Of a stretch of 28,483 nucleotides of DNA, positions 1 to 11,500 are shown in pieces. The stretch is from NCBI GenBank assembly GCA_036897485.1, contig JAYMTF010000903.1, forward strand, positions 1 through 28,483. Reading direction: 5' to 3'. The stretch is from Pelargonium nanum (Eukaryota > Streptophyta > Magnoliopsida > Geraniales > Geraniaceae). How positions within the stretch are numbered: the first letter of the stretch is position 1; every line of letters begins with the position of its first letter. The position numbers were made by a program, and so were the translations under genes. Under the pieces are notes generated by a model. It had not been told where the DNA came from. It was given only the letters and a program-made list of their open reading frames with translations, and searched no databases.

Positions 1-1004
1 TCGAGGGCCAACTCCATAGTTTCAACAAGTACAGGTACTATGATGACAATTTACCCTATTTTATTTGTAGTTTTTATTTCATATATGAACATATGCATAT
101 TGTGTCTAGTATTTGTTTTTATTTCATCGTATTAATTTTCTTTCTTTAACGCGCAGCAAATGTTGTTTCTCAAGAAGAACAAATAGTACGACATACTAGA
201 AAGAACTTAATCAATGATCAAAGATGGGCGATTTACAATGCTTTATTGGAGAGAAGCGTCAATGGAAAATTAAAAAAATCTACGACCAAAGAAGTTGCAT
301 CTCTATTTTCGGTTTCCTTACGAACAATACAACGAATTTGGAAACAAGCAAAAGATATTCCAAATGGTGTAGTCGTGGATGTGTCCCAAAGAAGAACAAA
401 AAATTGTGGTCGTAAGAGAGCTCAAGTTGATCTTACTCCTATGATGAACGTTCCTTTACGCCAAAGAACAACTTTAAGATCACTTTCCCAAACTTTGAAT
501 GTCAATCATACGAAGTTGCATAGATTGTTCAAGTAGGGAATTTTTCGGCGTCAATTAAGTGCTATAAAACCTCTTTTAAAAGAGGAACAAAAAATAGCAT
601 GGTTGCAATTTTGTGTGTCTATGTTAGACCAAAATAGTCTTCCGTATGAACCAAAAATTGTTGATATGTACAATGTTGTTCATATCGTCGAGAAGTGGTT
701 TTATATGACGAAAAAATCCGAAAGGTATTATTTGCTTCCCGAGGAAGAAGAACCTTTGCGTACTTGTCATAGTAAGAATTTCATTGGAAATGTAATCTTT
801 TTGGTTGTCATGGCTCGTTCAAGATTTGATAACCAAGGAAATGAAGTGTTTTCTGAAAAAATAGGAGTATTTCCTTTTGTCACCAAGCAACAAGCTCAAA
901 GGCAAAGTATAAACAGAGAAGTTGGGACCTTAGAAACAAAACCGATTAACTCGATGAATAGAGAAATCGTAAGAGCTTATTTACTGGATATTAAAATAAA
1001 ATAA
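1..1004 (+). pseudogene. Mariner-like (Tc1/mariner) transposase, decayed and truncated
   Basis: This is the N-terminal half of a plant mariner-like transposase, a cut-and-paste DNA transposon enzyme. From about 156 the frame reads an N-terminal helix-turn-helix region (TKEVASLFSVSLRTIQRIWK), then the plant MLE signature PLRQRTTLRSL, and after an in-frame stop at 534-536 it continues with EKWFYMTKKSERYYLLPEEE and GTLETKPI. These segments are typical of plant MLE transposases of about 400-500 residues. The first catalytic Asp of the DD39D triad, normally in HIDEKWF, is Val here (GTC, about 689). The frame ends after NREIVRAYLL, before the second and third Asp, so the copy cannot be active. Positions 1-34 may be an upstream exon, with an intron at 35-156 (GT...CAG) that keeps phase. 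The 5' part lies outside the window. No terminal repeats were found. Confidence 0.9.
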
Positions 1005-1077
1005 CTTTCACCCATTCAATTCCAATACATAGCCATATTTCTCACCAACCAAAACAAATTTGGAAGAATTATTGCAA

Positions 1078-1106
1078 CTAGTAAAATACCCCGTGCGATG
1101 CACGGG
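1078..1106 (-). mobile_element. Helitron 3' terminus (hairpin plus CTAG)
   Basis: On the minus strand this reads CCCGTGC-ATC-GCACGGG, a 7-bp GC-rich stem with a 3-nt loop. It is followed by 8 nt and then CTAG, with T as the next base. That is the expected end of a plant Helitron: a hairpin about 10 nt before CTRR, inserted between A and T. The element body should extend to higher coordinates. The 5' TC end was not identified, so its length is unknown. No Rep/helicase coding was seen nearby, so it is probably non-autonomous. Confidence 0.75.
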
Positions 1107-2350
1107 ATTTACAAATCTATTATCATTATAAAATAAAAAATAATGATTTTATTACCACAACATTATAAATTATAATAGAAATTAAATCTAACAAAATGAC
1201 TGTCCACCTTTCAAAAAAAAAAAACAAAATGACTGTCCAAGAGTGTATAAACAGTTTATCTATTTTTATATTGATTTTTTTGTTTAGACAATAAGATATA
1301 GAAAATTTATAAGTAGAAATTTGATAGTATGGTATTTAACACTAATGAATTATTTTGATTGAAACTTGTAACTTTGATTAATGTAAGTTATGTGATAGTT
1401 GATTTTTTTTTTCAATAAATGAAAATTTGTTCTCATTATGTTATAGATTTAACACTTCTTATATGGAACATTATTATACATTCATTCTAATAATAATTAA
1501 GAAATTTTATTTATTAGCGTTAAAAATGAAATTTTATTTATTTAGTTAACTTTTAACATTCATAAAAAATAATAGAATGTTTCATAAAAAAATAGAGAAA
1601 AATGAACATGAGCCATAAGTTTAGGAGTAGATGACATATCATCTAATTTAACACATACTCACCCCAATGAATTTGTGGGAGCGCAGCGACCCGCAATATC
1701 CTTAAATTTTTTTCAATGAGGTGTCACGTTCTCATTGACGGCTTAGCCAAAGCTAAATAGTGTTTGGCTTAGAATCATCATTCTCAATAAATAAAAAAAT
1801 ACAAGAGTTTTATTTCATTAAACTAAAGGTATATTGTAATAGTGATTTTTTGTTAATTAATAAATATTTTTTCTAGTTCATTCATGATATAATTTTTCAA
1901 CACAATTTTCATTTCCTAAATGAAAATTTTAAAATACCATATTTAAATTATATGGAAATAAATTCAATAACAAATTTTATTATTTTTACTATAATTTAAA
2001 TATAGATGATACATATGTTTTTTTTTTTTTGAAGTCACATGATACATATGAGATTTATTTACAAAATCATTATCTTTATTAAATTAAGGTTAAATGCATT
2101 TATCTTGCCATTTTTTAATTAATTTATCAAATACACATCAATATTATACTTAAGGATTTTTTTTTGGACATGTGTATAAATTATCTTTATATTTTCAATT
2201 TTCCTCAACCATATGTAATAATTTTATTAAATTGTATTTAATTGATAAATTTTAATTTTTTTTTACAAATGTTATGATAACAATAATTGAAGACTATTAA
2301 GTTAATAATTTATTTTTCAAACTAATTACAAATAATTATACTATAAAAAT
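1107..2350. other. AT-rich gene-free stretch, possibly Helitron interior
   Basis: This stretch is strongly AT-rich with short homopolymer runs and stops in all frames. One less AT-rich island at about 1650-1780 holds the imperfect inverted pair TTAGCCAA / TTGGCTTAG, but no family was recognised. It may be the interior of the minus-strand Helitron that ends at 1078. Confidence 0.5.
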
Positions 2351-2357
2351 TAAAAAT

Positions 2358-3110
2358 TTGCAATTCATATCGGCGGCTTCAAAATCGGTGGACCCAACAG
2401 CAAATTCGTCGACGTTAACATCTGGTCGCACATCGTCGTCTCCAAGGTCTATTCTGTCTCGACGCCGTGACCCGTCTCTTCGTCCTCGATCTTTAATCAC
2501 GCACCGAACGGCAGCTACCAAGCGAATTGGCACTCGTCCATCAAGAACTATTAGTGGCTCCGGCATTACTGCTCCGATTCCAGTAAAGAAAAAGATCATA
2601 CCCAGGTTGGAGTCTCCCTCGGATTCAGCTTCTGCACTCTGGGAAGTTTGTAAAGCCTTAGGAGCAAAGGCTACAGGTCCGGAATCCGATTGTATTGAGC
2701 GGCTTCGTCGTATTGAAGCCGAGTCATCTCGCAGGTAATTGTAAGGTAGCGCCGTCATCCCGCAAATCAATAGGGGTGTTTCGGCGCAGCTCAAGAGGGA
2801 CCGCTTGTGGACTCTCTTTAGGAAAGTGAACTCGAGTATTGTTTTCTGCAGGAAAGTAAGTTATCGTGCCTGACAAGTTTCTTGATTCATAGTCTTTGGA
2901 GCAGCCCGTCTACTCGGTTTGTTTTCTCGCCTTCGATAGGCCGATCCGGTGGTCTCAATCATTTTATGGATTTTTGTTTCTTTTTGTCAAATCTCGTCCT
3001 CTATTGTTTGGTTAGGTAGTTGTTTTTTGTAACTCGGGTTCTTTTTGTACTTTTATTTTGACCATTCTGGTCTTTTAATAAAAGGTACCGCTTGCTTATA
3101 AAAAAAAACA
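2358..3110 (+). mobile_element. Probable LINE (L1-type) remnant with 3' tail
   Basis: The segment is clearly richer in GC than its flanks. Positions 2358-2738 form one open reading of 126 codons. It is rich in Ser and Arg and ends in an acidic/amphipathic stretch (LWEVCKALGAKA, then CIERLRRIEAESS) like the tail of plant LINE ORF1 (gag-like) proteins. Non-coding DNA follows, ending with a T-rich 3' region, AATAAAA at about 3078, and an A-rich tail at about 3101-3109. That is the usual layout of a plant L1 3' end. No endonuclease or reverse transcriptase is present, so this is internally deleted or non-autonomous. The start is uncertain and no target-site duplication was found. It could instead be another GC-rich repeat that merely ends in A. 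Confidence 0.5.
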
Positions 3111-6100
3111 ATTAATGTGAATGATGTAACGTCTTGTTATTAATCAGTTGAGATGAAGGACCCATCGCTGACTCATAGCTTGTCTCCGAGTGTTTCCGGA
3201 TGCCCAGTTGAATTTTGTATTCAACGACGTAATGGAACGACTTTAGCGCTTAAGAGTGTTTACTGTTTAGACAAAACGTTCCTAGTAATTTGTGCGGCAA
3301 ATGACACGCGACAGTTACGACTCTCCCAACAACTTGAATAATCTATAATGACCCATAATTAAAAACAATTATTAAAAAAAAAGGTTTTAGCAATATTACT
3401 ATATGCTAATAGACATAATAGTTGTATTGGAAAAGCTAAATATTGGGGGTTTTGCTTATTTGATTTTGTGGGACAAAAATAATACAGATTAAAGTTCGTA
3501 TTTGTTCCATACGACATGTCGATAATACAACTTGTATTTTGCACGTGCCAGGTTACTGTACAAGATTGTGTCGTTTGGACCAATTATTCAATTTAATAAT
3601 TCGGTTGATTGCTCCATTATTAATATCTCCTAATTATTTCTTAAATTTTAAGTTTATATTTCATTTTTCAACTGCAAATTAAACAAAAATATATTTTGTG
3701 TAATTAATTTGCACTAATGTTTACGAGAAGAAATAGAAATGTGACGAGTAATATCATACGCACAACTTTTAAGAGTGACAGAAAAATAAATATTTTTAGA
3801 CCATGTGCAGAAGTTTACGGTTGAATTGGTGCTTGGCTCAAGCAAAATGGACCAACGAACAATACAACTTAGATTGATTAAGTTCATTTTCGTATTTTCG
3901 CATTCTAAAGATGTTAAGAAGAATTATAAATGATTATCGTGCAGTTTTTTACTAATGTTTTTAGACTTTCTGATTTATTACATGATTTTATTTAAAACTA
4001 TTTTTCGACAGAATTACTAACACGTTACATATTTTTATTTACTATTGGGTTGCTATGAAATTTGTACCAAAAAACTGTCACAACTAACTTGCGTTTTAAA
4101 ATCATTGAATTGGTGACAACTTCACAAATAATGTGTGTCCTTTTAAAGTCATTTCTCTAATTTTTCACGGTATTGATAAATAATTGTGTAACTTGAAGGA
4201 CATTAAAGTGTTATTAAGAAATGAAATTAAATCATAATATCCCAACCACAACAATAAACAATAATTAAAAATGAATAAATAAATTATATAAATATTTCTG
4301 AATTTTTATATATTATATAAGCATGATCATGTCTGAATTCGTTGACTAAAGTTTCTGGTTTAATAAAGATAATTTCAATATTATACTATTTGATTGAATA
4401 TATATTTCTTTTTCTTTTTATTATTATGTAAAATTGAAAGGTACTAGTGACTATCTAACAAATTTGATTGGACTTTAATTTTAACACAATTATGGTAATA
4501 AAAACAAAAGGTATTGAATGACTATTTGTATAATTGTGATTTTTATTAGTCGAAAATGATGATTTAAAAATAATTAATCTTTATTTTTCCAACCTTGAGA
4601 CATGGTAAGAAGTATGGAGTTGGCTTATAAAGATGACAAATTGTTGATCTTAATTTTTATATGTACACATGTATGTTCTAGAACAATTATATATAAAACT
4701 AACTGATTGCTACAATTTGGAAAACTAAAACTACAATACATCATTTGGATGTTTTCACTTGAACTAACCACACAAATTAAACAAGGTCATGCATGAAACA
4801 TGTAATTAATAGATTAAAATTATCACACAAGTCTCCCATATGGTATTTATTAAATGGTGTATTTTATATTTATCTCAGCTATTTATCTATTACTAACATT
4901 TAATAAAAACAAACAGTCGTTTGAGTTCAAATATTTACGCCAAAACATTTTACATTAAAAAAATTGAATGCATAAATCTGATGGGACGAACGTGCTCTTA
5001 AGATTGTCTAAAAAAATAGTCTTATGCTCCGAGCAAATTGATTTAGACATACGAGTTACGACCCATTTATTGTCATTTTCCATATTCAAAGAAAAATCTC
5101 CAAACCGGTTATGCAAAAAAAAACCAAATATTTTGAAATTTTTTATTTTTATTTTACTTAAGTAGAGTTGATAGTCGGCGTTATGAATATAGAGTTTTTA
5201 TGTTCTTTTTTATTTTAACTATGCCATTTTAAAATAAAAACATTATAAACATTTTTTTAATGTAAAATTTTCTTCTAAATTTTTGGGACAAGAGTATATC
5301 AAAATTTATTTGAGTCACTATTTAAGGGTCTTGTGAACATGAAATGAGCCATCAGCAGCAAGAGGTGTTCCTAAAGTGGTCTCCACTATTAATAAAATTT
5401 TAGCCATACTTATTCTAACTATAGAGATTGGAGCATACAAAGAATCATAATGGGTCCCTATAACCTTGAAGATCTTAGGAAATTTAAAATGATAAATTGA
5501 GATTTTTAAGATCATTGTCTCATAATAATTCAAAAGTATAGTACTTATTGGAAACAAAGATTTAAAATGAAAACAAGAAAACAAGGGGAGTGAACTAGTA
5601 CCACACTACTAGCCTTTGATTTCACATTTGATTTTTATCTCCTACCCTACTAATTGCTACATATAGAGATGGATTATTTAGCACCTATAGGAACAGAATA
5701 CATATTATTTTAAAACATAAACATAATGTATATTAATTATACAATCAATGCTGATGTGTCATTTCAATAAAAACAATTCGGTCGCTATTAGTTTTGTAGT
5801 CAATTCACTGCGGTCAATATAATGTCATATCATTAAAACTACTGAAAAGGTTAATGCTATTTAATTTCGAGACCATTTTAAGAGTGATTGTATTGACGTA
5901 AACTTAGATCATATGTATACGAAAACCAAAAAATTAATCCCACTTATTTGAGATTAAATAGTAGTGTAATGCCGACAAAAAGTAGAACAATAATTAAAAT
6001 AAAAAAGGGGTTTTGATAGGGTTTAGCTATTCAAAGATGCCAAACTTTTTGCATAATCATGACTTGCAAGAAGGCTTTTTCTCTTACAAATGTCTTGTGT

Positions 6101-6300
6101 GATGTGTCATCCACACCCACCAAAAGTTATAGTTGTTGTTTGCTCCTCAAAGTGACCTATATTATAAAGCTCTACCAAATCATGCAACTATAGGAAAGAA
6201 TCTTACTATGTCCACAAAACCTTCAACAATTCATGTAGCAAAGTGGGAAAAAATAGAGCAAGTTCGTTGGTTTTTGATGATTTGAACTACATAAAAATTA
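3111..6300. other. Gene-free AT-rich intergenic DNA
   Basis: No coding region with protein-like composition was found on either strand. The short open readings at 3153-3341, 4968-5165 and 5318-5584 match no family I recognise and have no usable splice context. Positions 3150-3345 are less AT-rich than the surroundings and may be an unclassified repeat fragment. Confidence 0.6.
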
Positions 6301-6301
6301 C

Positions 6302-6345
6302 CTCGTTCGTTCCAGAATAAGTGTCTTGTTTCTTTGTTAAAGGTT
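6302..6345 (+). mobile_element. Truncated Stowaway-like MITE end
   Basis: A TA is followed by CCTCGTTCGTTCCAGAATAA and GTGTCTTGTTTCTTTGTTAA. This resembles the 5' end of the Stowaway elements elsewhere in this window (CTCCCTCCGTCCCAAAATGA, then GTGTC). No matching right end was found before 6560, so this looks like a decayed or truncated copy. Confidence 0.45.
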
Positions 6346-8029
6346 AATGAAAAGTTTAACATGATATCTTAGCTGATTTAGCTTGATCCTAGAGTCTCGT
6401 CTTGTTTTGCCTCCTTTCTTAGTCCGCGTGTGAAGTTCGTTGCGTAATCCAACATGTAATATTTACTGAGGAGAAGTGTTTACGTATCTCACATTGAAAT
6501 GATGTGAAATGGATGTAGCATATCCGGGTATAGATAATAATGTTCACGTATTGAGTTGAAATTTACACAATTCAAACGAAATGGACCGACAAACAAGACA
6601 ACAAGATTTTGGTACGGGCTTTCGCTGTATTTTCACATTTTGGGATCGTTTGAATCCGTCCACGGACTTAGAGCCCTAGCTTGTCATTGCACTTTGAACC
6701 CAATAGAGGAATTTTCATCTTATTCTTATTTTTGTCCAATCTTTTGGAACAAAGACAACAATATGTTGAGGCTAAGAAGGGAAGATTTATACAAAGTGGG
6801 CTTAGAATGATGTGGGCCGGGCTGAAATTCAAACAGGCCCAAAAGCTTCTGTTAGTAAACCAAGGTGCACTTGAACTTCATGAGACAAACAAAACATAAA
6901 TGGGCTAATCAACACATCTGGGCCCATTTGGGAAACAATCACTACACCTTTCAAGTTCAGCCCAATTTAGCCAATCCTAATTAATCCTACTCCCTCTAAC
7001 TCTCAAGTTTTGAGTTGATTTTATTTTCGGGGTTGAGTTGAAAAGACTTTATTCGAGTCTGATTTGCGAGAAAAGTGAGACGGGTTATGAGCCTTACTAG
7101 AAAATGTGCGGTAATTTACGATCTAAACCATAGATTTCAAATGAAAAACTCAATATGATCCAAATTCGAGTAGAATGCGGAGCGATTTTCAGGTGTATGT
7201 GAATTATAGAAACTAACAACCTAATATACTAGGAAAATGGTAGAATTATGAGTTTTTTTAGTTGGGCTTAATTTTTACATGCCAAAAACAATCAAAAACA
7301 ACAAATAATTGGGTAATGAATCCTAGAACTCCACAACATATTCAACCAATCATTTAATTTGGAAAAGTTAATAAGAATAAAATTCTAGTTGGAGATACCA
7401 AACCAGCAACAACTATACCATCTCCTATGCACAACCAACCATCAACTCCAAATACCATTTTCTTTTCAAAAGCTACTATGGATTTTGCTTGTTTTTAATT
7501 GTATCAATGTTGTGTTTCTAAAATGGAGTAGGATTGAAGGAAAGTAGGAAACTAGGTTCTTTATTGAGTGAGTTTGTTCACCTAATGTCCCAATCCCAAT
7601 CCTATTTGCCCAAATTTCTCTTGCACTACAAACCCATTTAAAGGGTCAATGTCTATTGCCAATAACTAATTTGTAGTTGGTCAAATGCTAAACTTTATTG
7701 GATCTTAAATTTTGAATGTTTTGAAATTGTATCAGAAGTCGTATCGATTTATTAACCAATTTAATTAATTTTATCATTCACTATATTTATATATATAAAA
7801 AAAATACATGAGAGACAATACACTATAAAACTTCTCCTTAGTTTCTTATGGACGTTAGAAACTCGTGCTCACTCACCAAATTCGGATGCCAAATAGGAGT
7901 TTTAGGAAATAGCCTTAATGTTTGGATTAGACCAAATAGGTCGAGCACGGTAAAGATTGAATATTGTGTTAAGTTTTGCGTGTAAAATATGGATAGGTTT
8001 CAGGTTCCCAAATTTAACGGAATGCGTGG
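6346..8029. other. Intergenic DNA with an orphan TGGGCY cluster
   Basis: No gene was recognised. Overlapping short open readings at 6556-6899 have no known motif. The notable content is the cluster of TGGGCY motifs at 6797-6964. The rest is AT-rich with no clear repeat structure. Confidence 0.55.
6797..6964. promoter_or_regulatory. Cluster of site II-like motifs (TGGGCY)
   Basis: TGGGCT or TGGGCC, or the complement, occurs at 6797-6802, 6813-6818, 6836-6841, 6901-6906, 6919-6924 (embedded in the palindrome GGGCCC) and 6959-6964. Site II elements are TCP-bound promoter motifs of ribosomal and mitochondrial protein genes. The nearest gene start downstream is 1.6 kb away, so function is doubtful. 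Confidence 0.35.
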
Positions 8030-8368
8030 GTGATATTTAAGGTGAATTTGGTGGCCTGACCCGCTCTCCATGAGTTAAATTTCTTAAAATTGCTGGTCAC
8101 ACCCGCACATATTTTTGGTGAGAGTTGACCGTGCGGCCCGTACCCCAAAGCTGACGGGGTAGTAAAGCTCAAATAAACGGTTTGCAGGCGGGTCAGACCA
8201 CCCGCAGTTGGGTGGAACATAATCTGTAATCCTACCGTATGGTTCACAGGTCGAACCTATTCGGCTTGTAGCCTAGAACGACGGGTGATTTGGGTCAACT
8301 CGGACGGGTTTGCGGGCGGAGCGGGTTCACTAACTTTTTCAACCCATATACCCAAAATGCCAACTCTA
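8030..8368. mobile_element. GC-rich hAT-like non-autonomous repeat
   Basis: The segment is rich in CCCGC / GCGGG / ACCCG words, typical of a widespread class of short plant hAT-like repeats. Its right edge, on the minus strand, starts TAGAGTTGGCATTTTGGGTA, a usual hAT-type terminal sequence. The left edge was not found and no 8-bp duplication was seen. Confidence 0.45.
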
Positions 8369-8396
8369 ACCCAAAATTGTAGTCAATAAGAAAGGG

Positions 8397-8402
8397 TATA
8401 AA
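8397..8402 (+). promoter_or_regulatory. Candidate TATA box of the seven-membrane-segment gene
   Basis: TATAAA lies 152 nt upstream of the start codon at 8554 and 29 nt downstream of the right edge of the hAT-like repeat. Confidence 0.4.
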
Positions 8403-8553
8403 GGTAATTTCACAAACCTACACCACTTCGTTACTTGCAGAGTATATTTTGGGTTCGAGACTGACACGTTTAAAGCCCAAAACCCAGAGACGTTGAGATT
8501 CTGAGCTCATAAATGTAACTGAAGAAGCTTCAACACCGATCGATCACTCCAAA

Positions 8554-11500
8554 ATGGCCGTATCGGACTCTGCTGGAGCGTTCCGTATCGGACTCGACGA
8601 GTCGTATCGGCCTCTGCCTCCACTGTACCTTACCTTCTTGTCGATTTGGTTCGTCTCTGCTTGTTCCTGGGCCATCAATACCTACAAAAATGGCCGTTTT
8701 CAGGTCTTTTTTTCTTTGCTGCTCACAATTTTAGCTTTAACATTGAATTTTGTTTCTGGGTTTTAGTTTTTGATTTGTGGGTTTTGGTTTTGGTTTTGGT
8801 TTAGTATCTCTGTTTGGTTGCTGAGAAAGATGGTTGCTTTGAATTTGTGTTATTTGGGTCAGTTTGTGTGTTTGATGTTTGGTTTCTGAGAAAATCCAGC
8901 ACCAGAAAAGAAAACAGAAGTGTTTTTGGTTTGCTAAGGCCATCATGTATGAGAAGCTCACAAGTAATTCACTTGATTTATGATTCAAATTCATGGGTTT
9001 GGGTCATTTGGTTGTGTTTGTTGATGGTTTTGTGGGAATTTGACTAATTGTTGGGTTTATTGTGATTGATGTGTGTTATATGGCTGATGTGTATGAGCAG
9101 ACGAATAAGTTGCAGTGGACGCTTGCAACGGTTCCATTGATCAAAGCCTTGCAACTCACTCTATCCTTTTTGTTTTGGTACGTTGAGTGATTACAATGGC
9201 TATGGAATGTAGATTCAGTATCATTGCGATAATATTAAAAATGCAGTTCTGCTTTTGCAATTGTAACAATCATATCGCCTTCTCTAATGGGAACTTTGAG
9301 ACTCTTAGAACTGAATTAGCTACTATTACTAACGATATCATGTATTAGTTTAGAGTTTTTGTAAGAAATTATGGTCCAAATGTGGGTTTGCTTTGTAGTG
9401 GCACACAGAACTTAGTCGTGCTCGTGTCTTGGGTTTTGCTTAGTTTATTGCATAAATTGTTGCAGGTATTCGTGTTTTCATTTCCAAATATGCTCTCTCT
9501 GGATGTCGTTTGGGGTTTATGTAACCGGAGTTCTATTCCAGACAGCTTCTTTTGTGTCCTTTTTGCTCATTTCTTACGGTTACTGCATCATGAGTGAACG
9601 GCTTTCCATCAAGGAGTGTCGTTTAACAGCTGCACTTGGATGTGCCTTTTACCTGACCCTTGTCGGTTACAGAGCTTCTGTACCTTACTTCACCGTGAGT
9701 TTCGAAACCAAGGCATTAGTTTTAAATACGAGGAGGAACTGAAACTCGTTTAGAACTATAGATAATGTCTTTATTTATCCTTGTTTCTTTTCAGTCTAAT
9801 AATTCATATGATCTTTCGGTGATCCAGGTCCTTCTGCTGCTTAATTATTTTATTTCATTCTATGTGATTTTCCGCCACATCTCCCAGAACCTGTTACTGT
9901 TACGGGAACAATTGAGTTACATAGAAGATGAGAATGTTCACACCATGCACGATGCAGTGTATACGAAGTATATAATGTTCAAGTACGTGTTGTCAACTAC
10001 GGTATTTTATTTATTTATTATGTCAATCATCATAGTAAAGAGTTTGATATCATTTCTTTTGCACTACGCAGGAAATTTCAGGCTGCTATGCAATTAGTAG
10101 CCTTGGCAGAAACAATGGTACAGATATTTTCATACTACTTTAAATTATCTTTTGGAAAAAGTTCTAAAATAGTCCATGTACTATCTCATTTGTTCAATTT
10201 TAGTCCAAACTTATTCACTTTGTTCCAGTTTAGTCCAAAGTTTCACTAAAAGTGTTCCAAAAAAGACCTACTGTTGAATACTAAAACGGCATATGCCAGA
10301 ACTGTGGAGGCATGAGGATTTATTCTTGTTTATGTATATTCTGTTTCAATATCTAATGTTAGGTCATTTTTGGAAATTTTAGAGAAACTGTGGACTAAAT
10401 TGGAACACAAAATAGTACATGGACTAAAATGGAACAAATGAGATAGTACATGGACTATTTTTGAACTTTTTTCCCATCCATTTGAATATTTAAATACACG
10501 GAGGAGTCTTTGTGACAATTAAGCCTTATGATTTCAGATATACATTAGCATGGATAGCTCATCGGAAAACTACTGGCTCCGGTTGTTAGTTCGAGAATGG
10601 GCTCAATTCTGCATCTTTCTATATATTGGGTGCGTACAAGTATAACATTCATTATATTGCACATCCCGGTGGCTGTCACTACGTACTCTACTGCAATGTT
10701 GTGCTATGATAATCTTATGGACGTAGTCATCGTACTTATGTTCAATATACTAGAAATCTGAATTCTTGCTTTCTCTCTCTCAGGTGGACTTTTAGGTCAC
10801 AAGACTTCTCTCCACGCTTTACTGTTGTTCCGACACTTAAGTCTGAAGGGGAGATGATGGTGCCTCCTATTTATAGTATAGTAAGTGAACTTTCACTTCT
10901 GAACATCCCAGAAAAGTTGATAAAACACCGACTTAAGCAATGTAGATTGGTTAAACTAAATTAGCAAGCATTATGATCAATCATTTCGTGGTCATTTTAC
11001 ACATTGATGATTTTTTGATATATATATATATATATAGGGGGAGAGAGATAGAGAGAGAGTATAAACCAAGCTATTAATGGTTGAGACAAAGTGAGACAAG
11101 CCAACACCTCATTAATTATCGCCAATACCCGCCCAATGAGCGCCCCGTTGAATCAAAGTGTTTTTAGTCTTGCCCAAGTCTCAGCTGAATCTCTCTCAAT
11201 ATATATATATATATATATAGAGTCTTCAAAGTCACTCCATGACAATTTCTCTTTTGAATAGTTTCAGTATGCCCATCAGATACCAAATGCATCTATGTTC
11301 CGTTTGTACATATTGTAAAACACTTCGGTAACTTTCCTGTTTCCTTACATTGCCGAGATAATGTGTATGTTAGGAGATGGATGCGGCAACTTTCAAAGCT
11401 TTTAGCCGTTACCAGTGGCACATTGGGGTGGTAAGTAGTTCAATCTCATACCTCCAAATCATTCATTACTATTATCAAATCTAGTCACATTTCCTTTCAA

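Noticed and set aside
2336-2794. Long open reading on the minus strand
   Set aside because: It is antisense to the LINE-like reading, has no recognised domain, and reflects the GC-richer composition of that element.
5318-5584. 88-codon minus-strand open reading containing GTPLAADGSFHV
   Set aside because: The end looked briefly protein-like, but the rest is unrecognisable and there is no supporting exon on either side.
6556-6899. Two overlapping plus-strand open readings
   Set aside because: No recognisable motif, no splice support and low-complexity composition. They coincide with the TGGGCY cluster.
9828-9982. Shorter exon 4 of the seven-membrane-segment gene starting after GATCCAG
   Set aside because: It is also in frame, but the upstream acceptor CTTTTCAG before 9795 has a much better pyrimidine tract and adds a plausible loop (SNNSYDLSVIQ).
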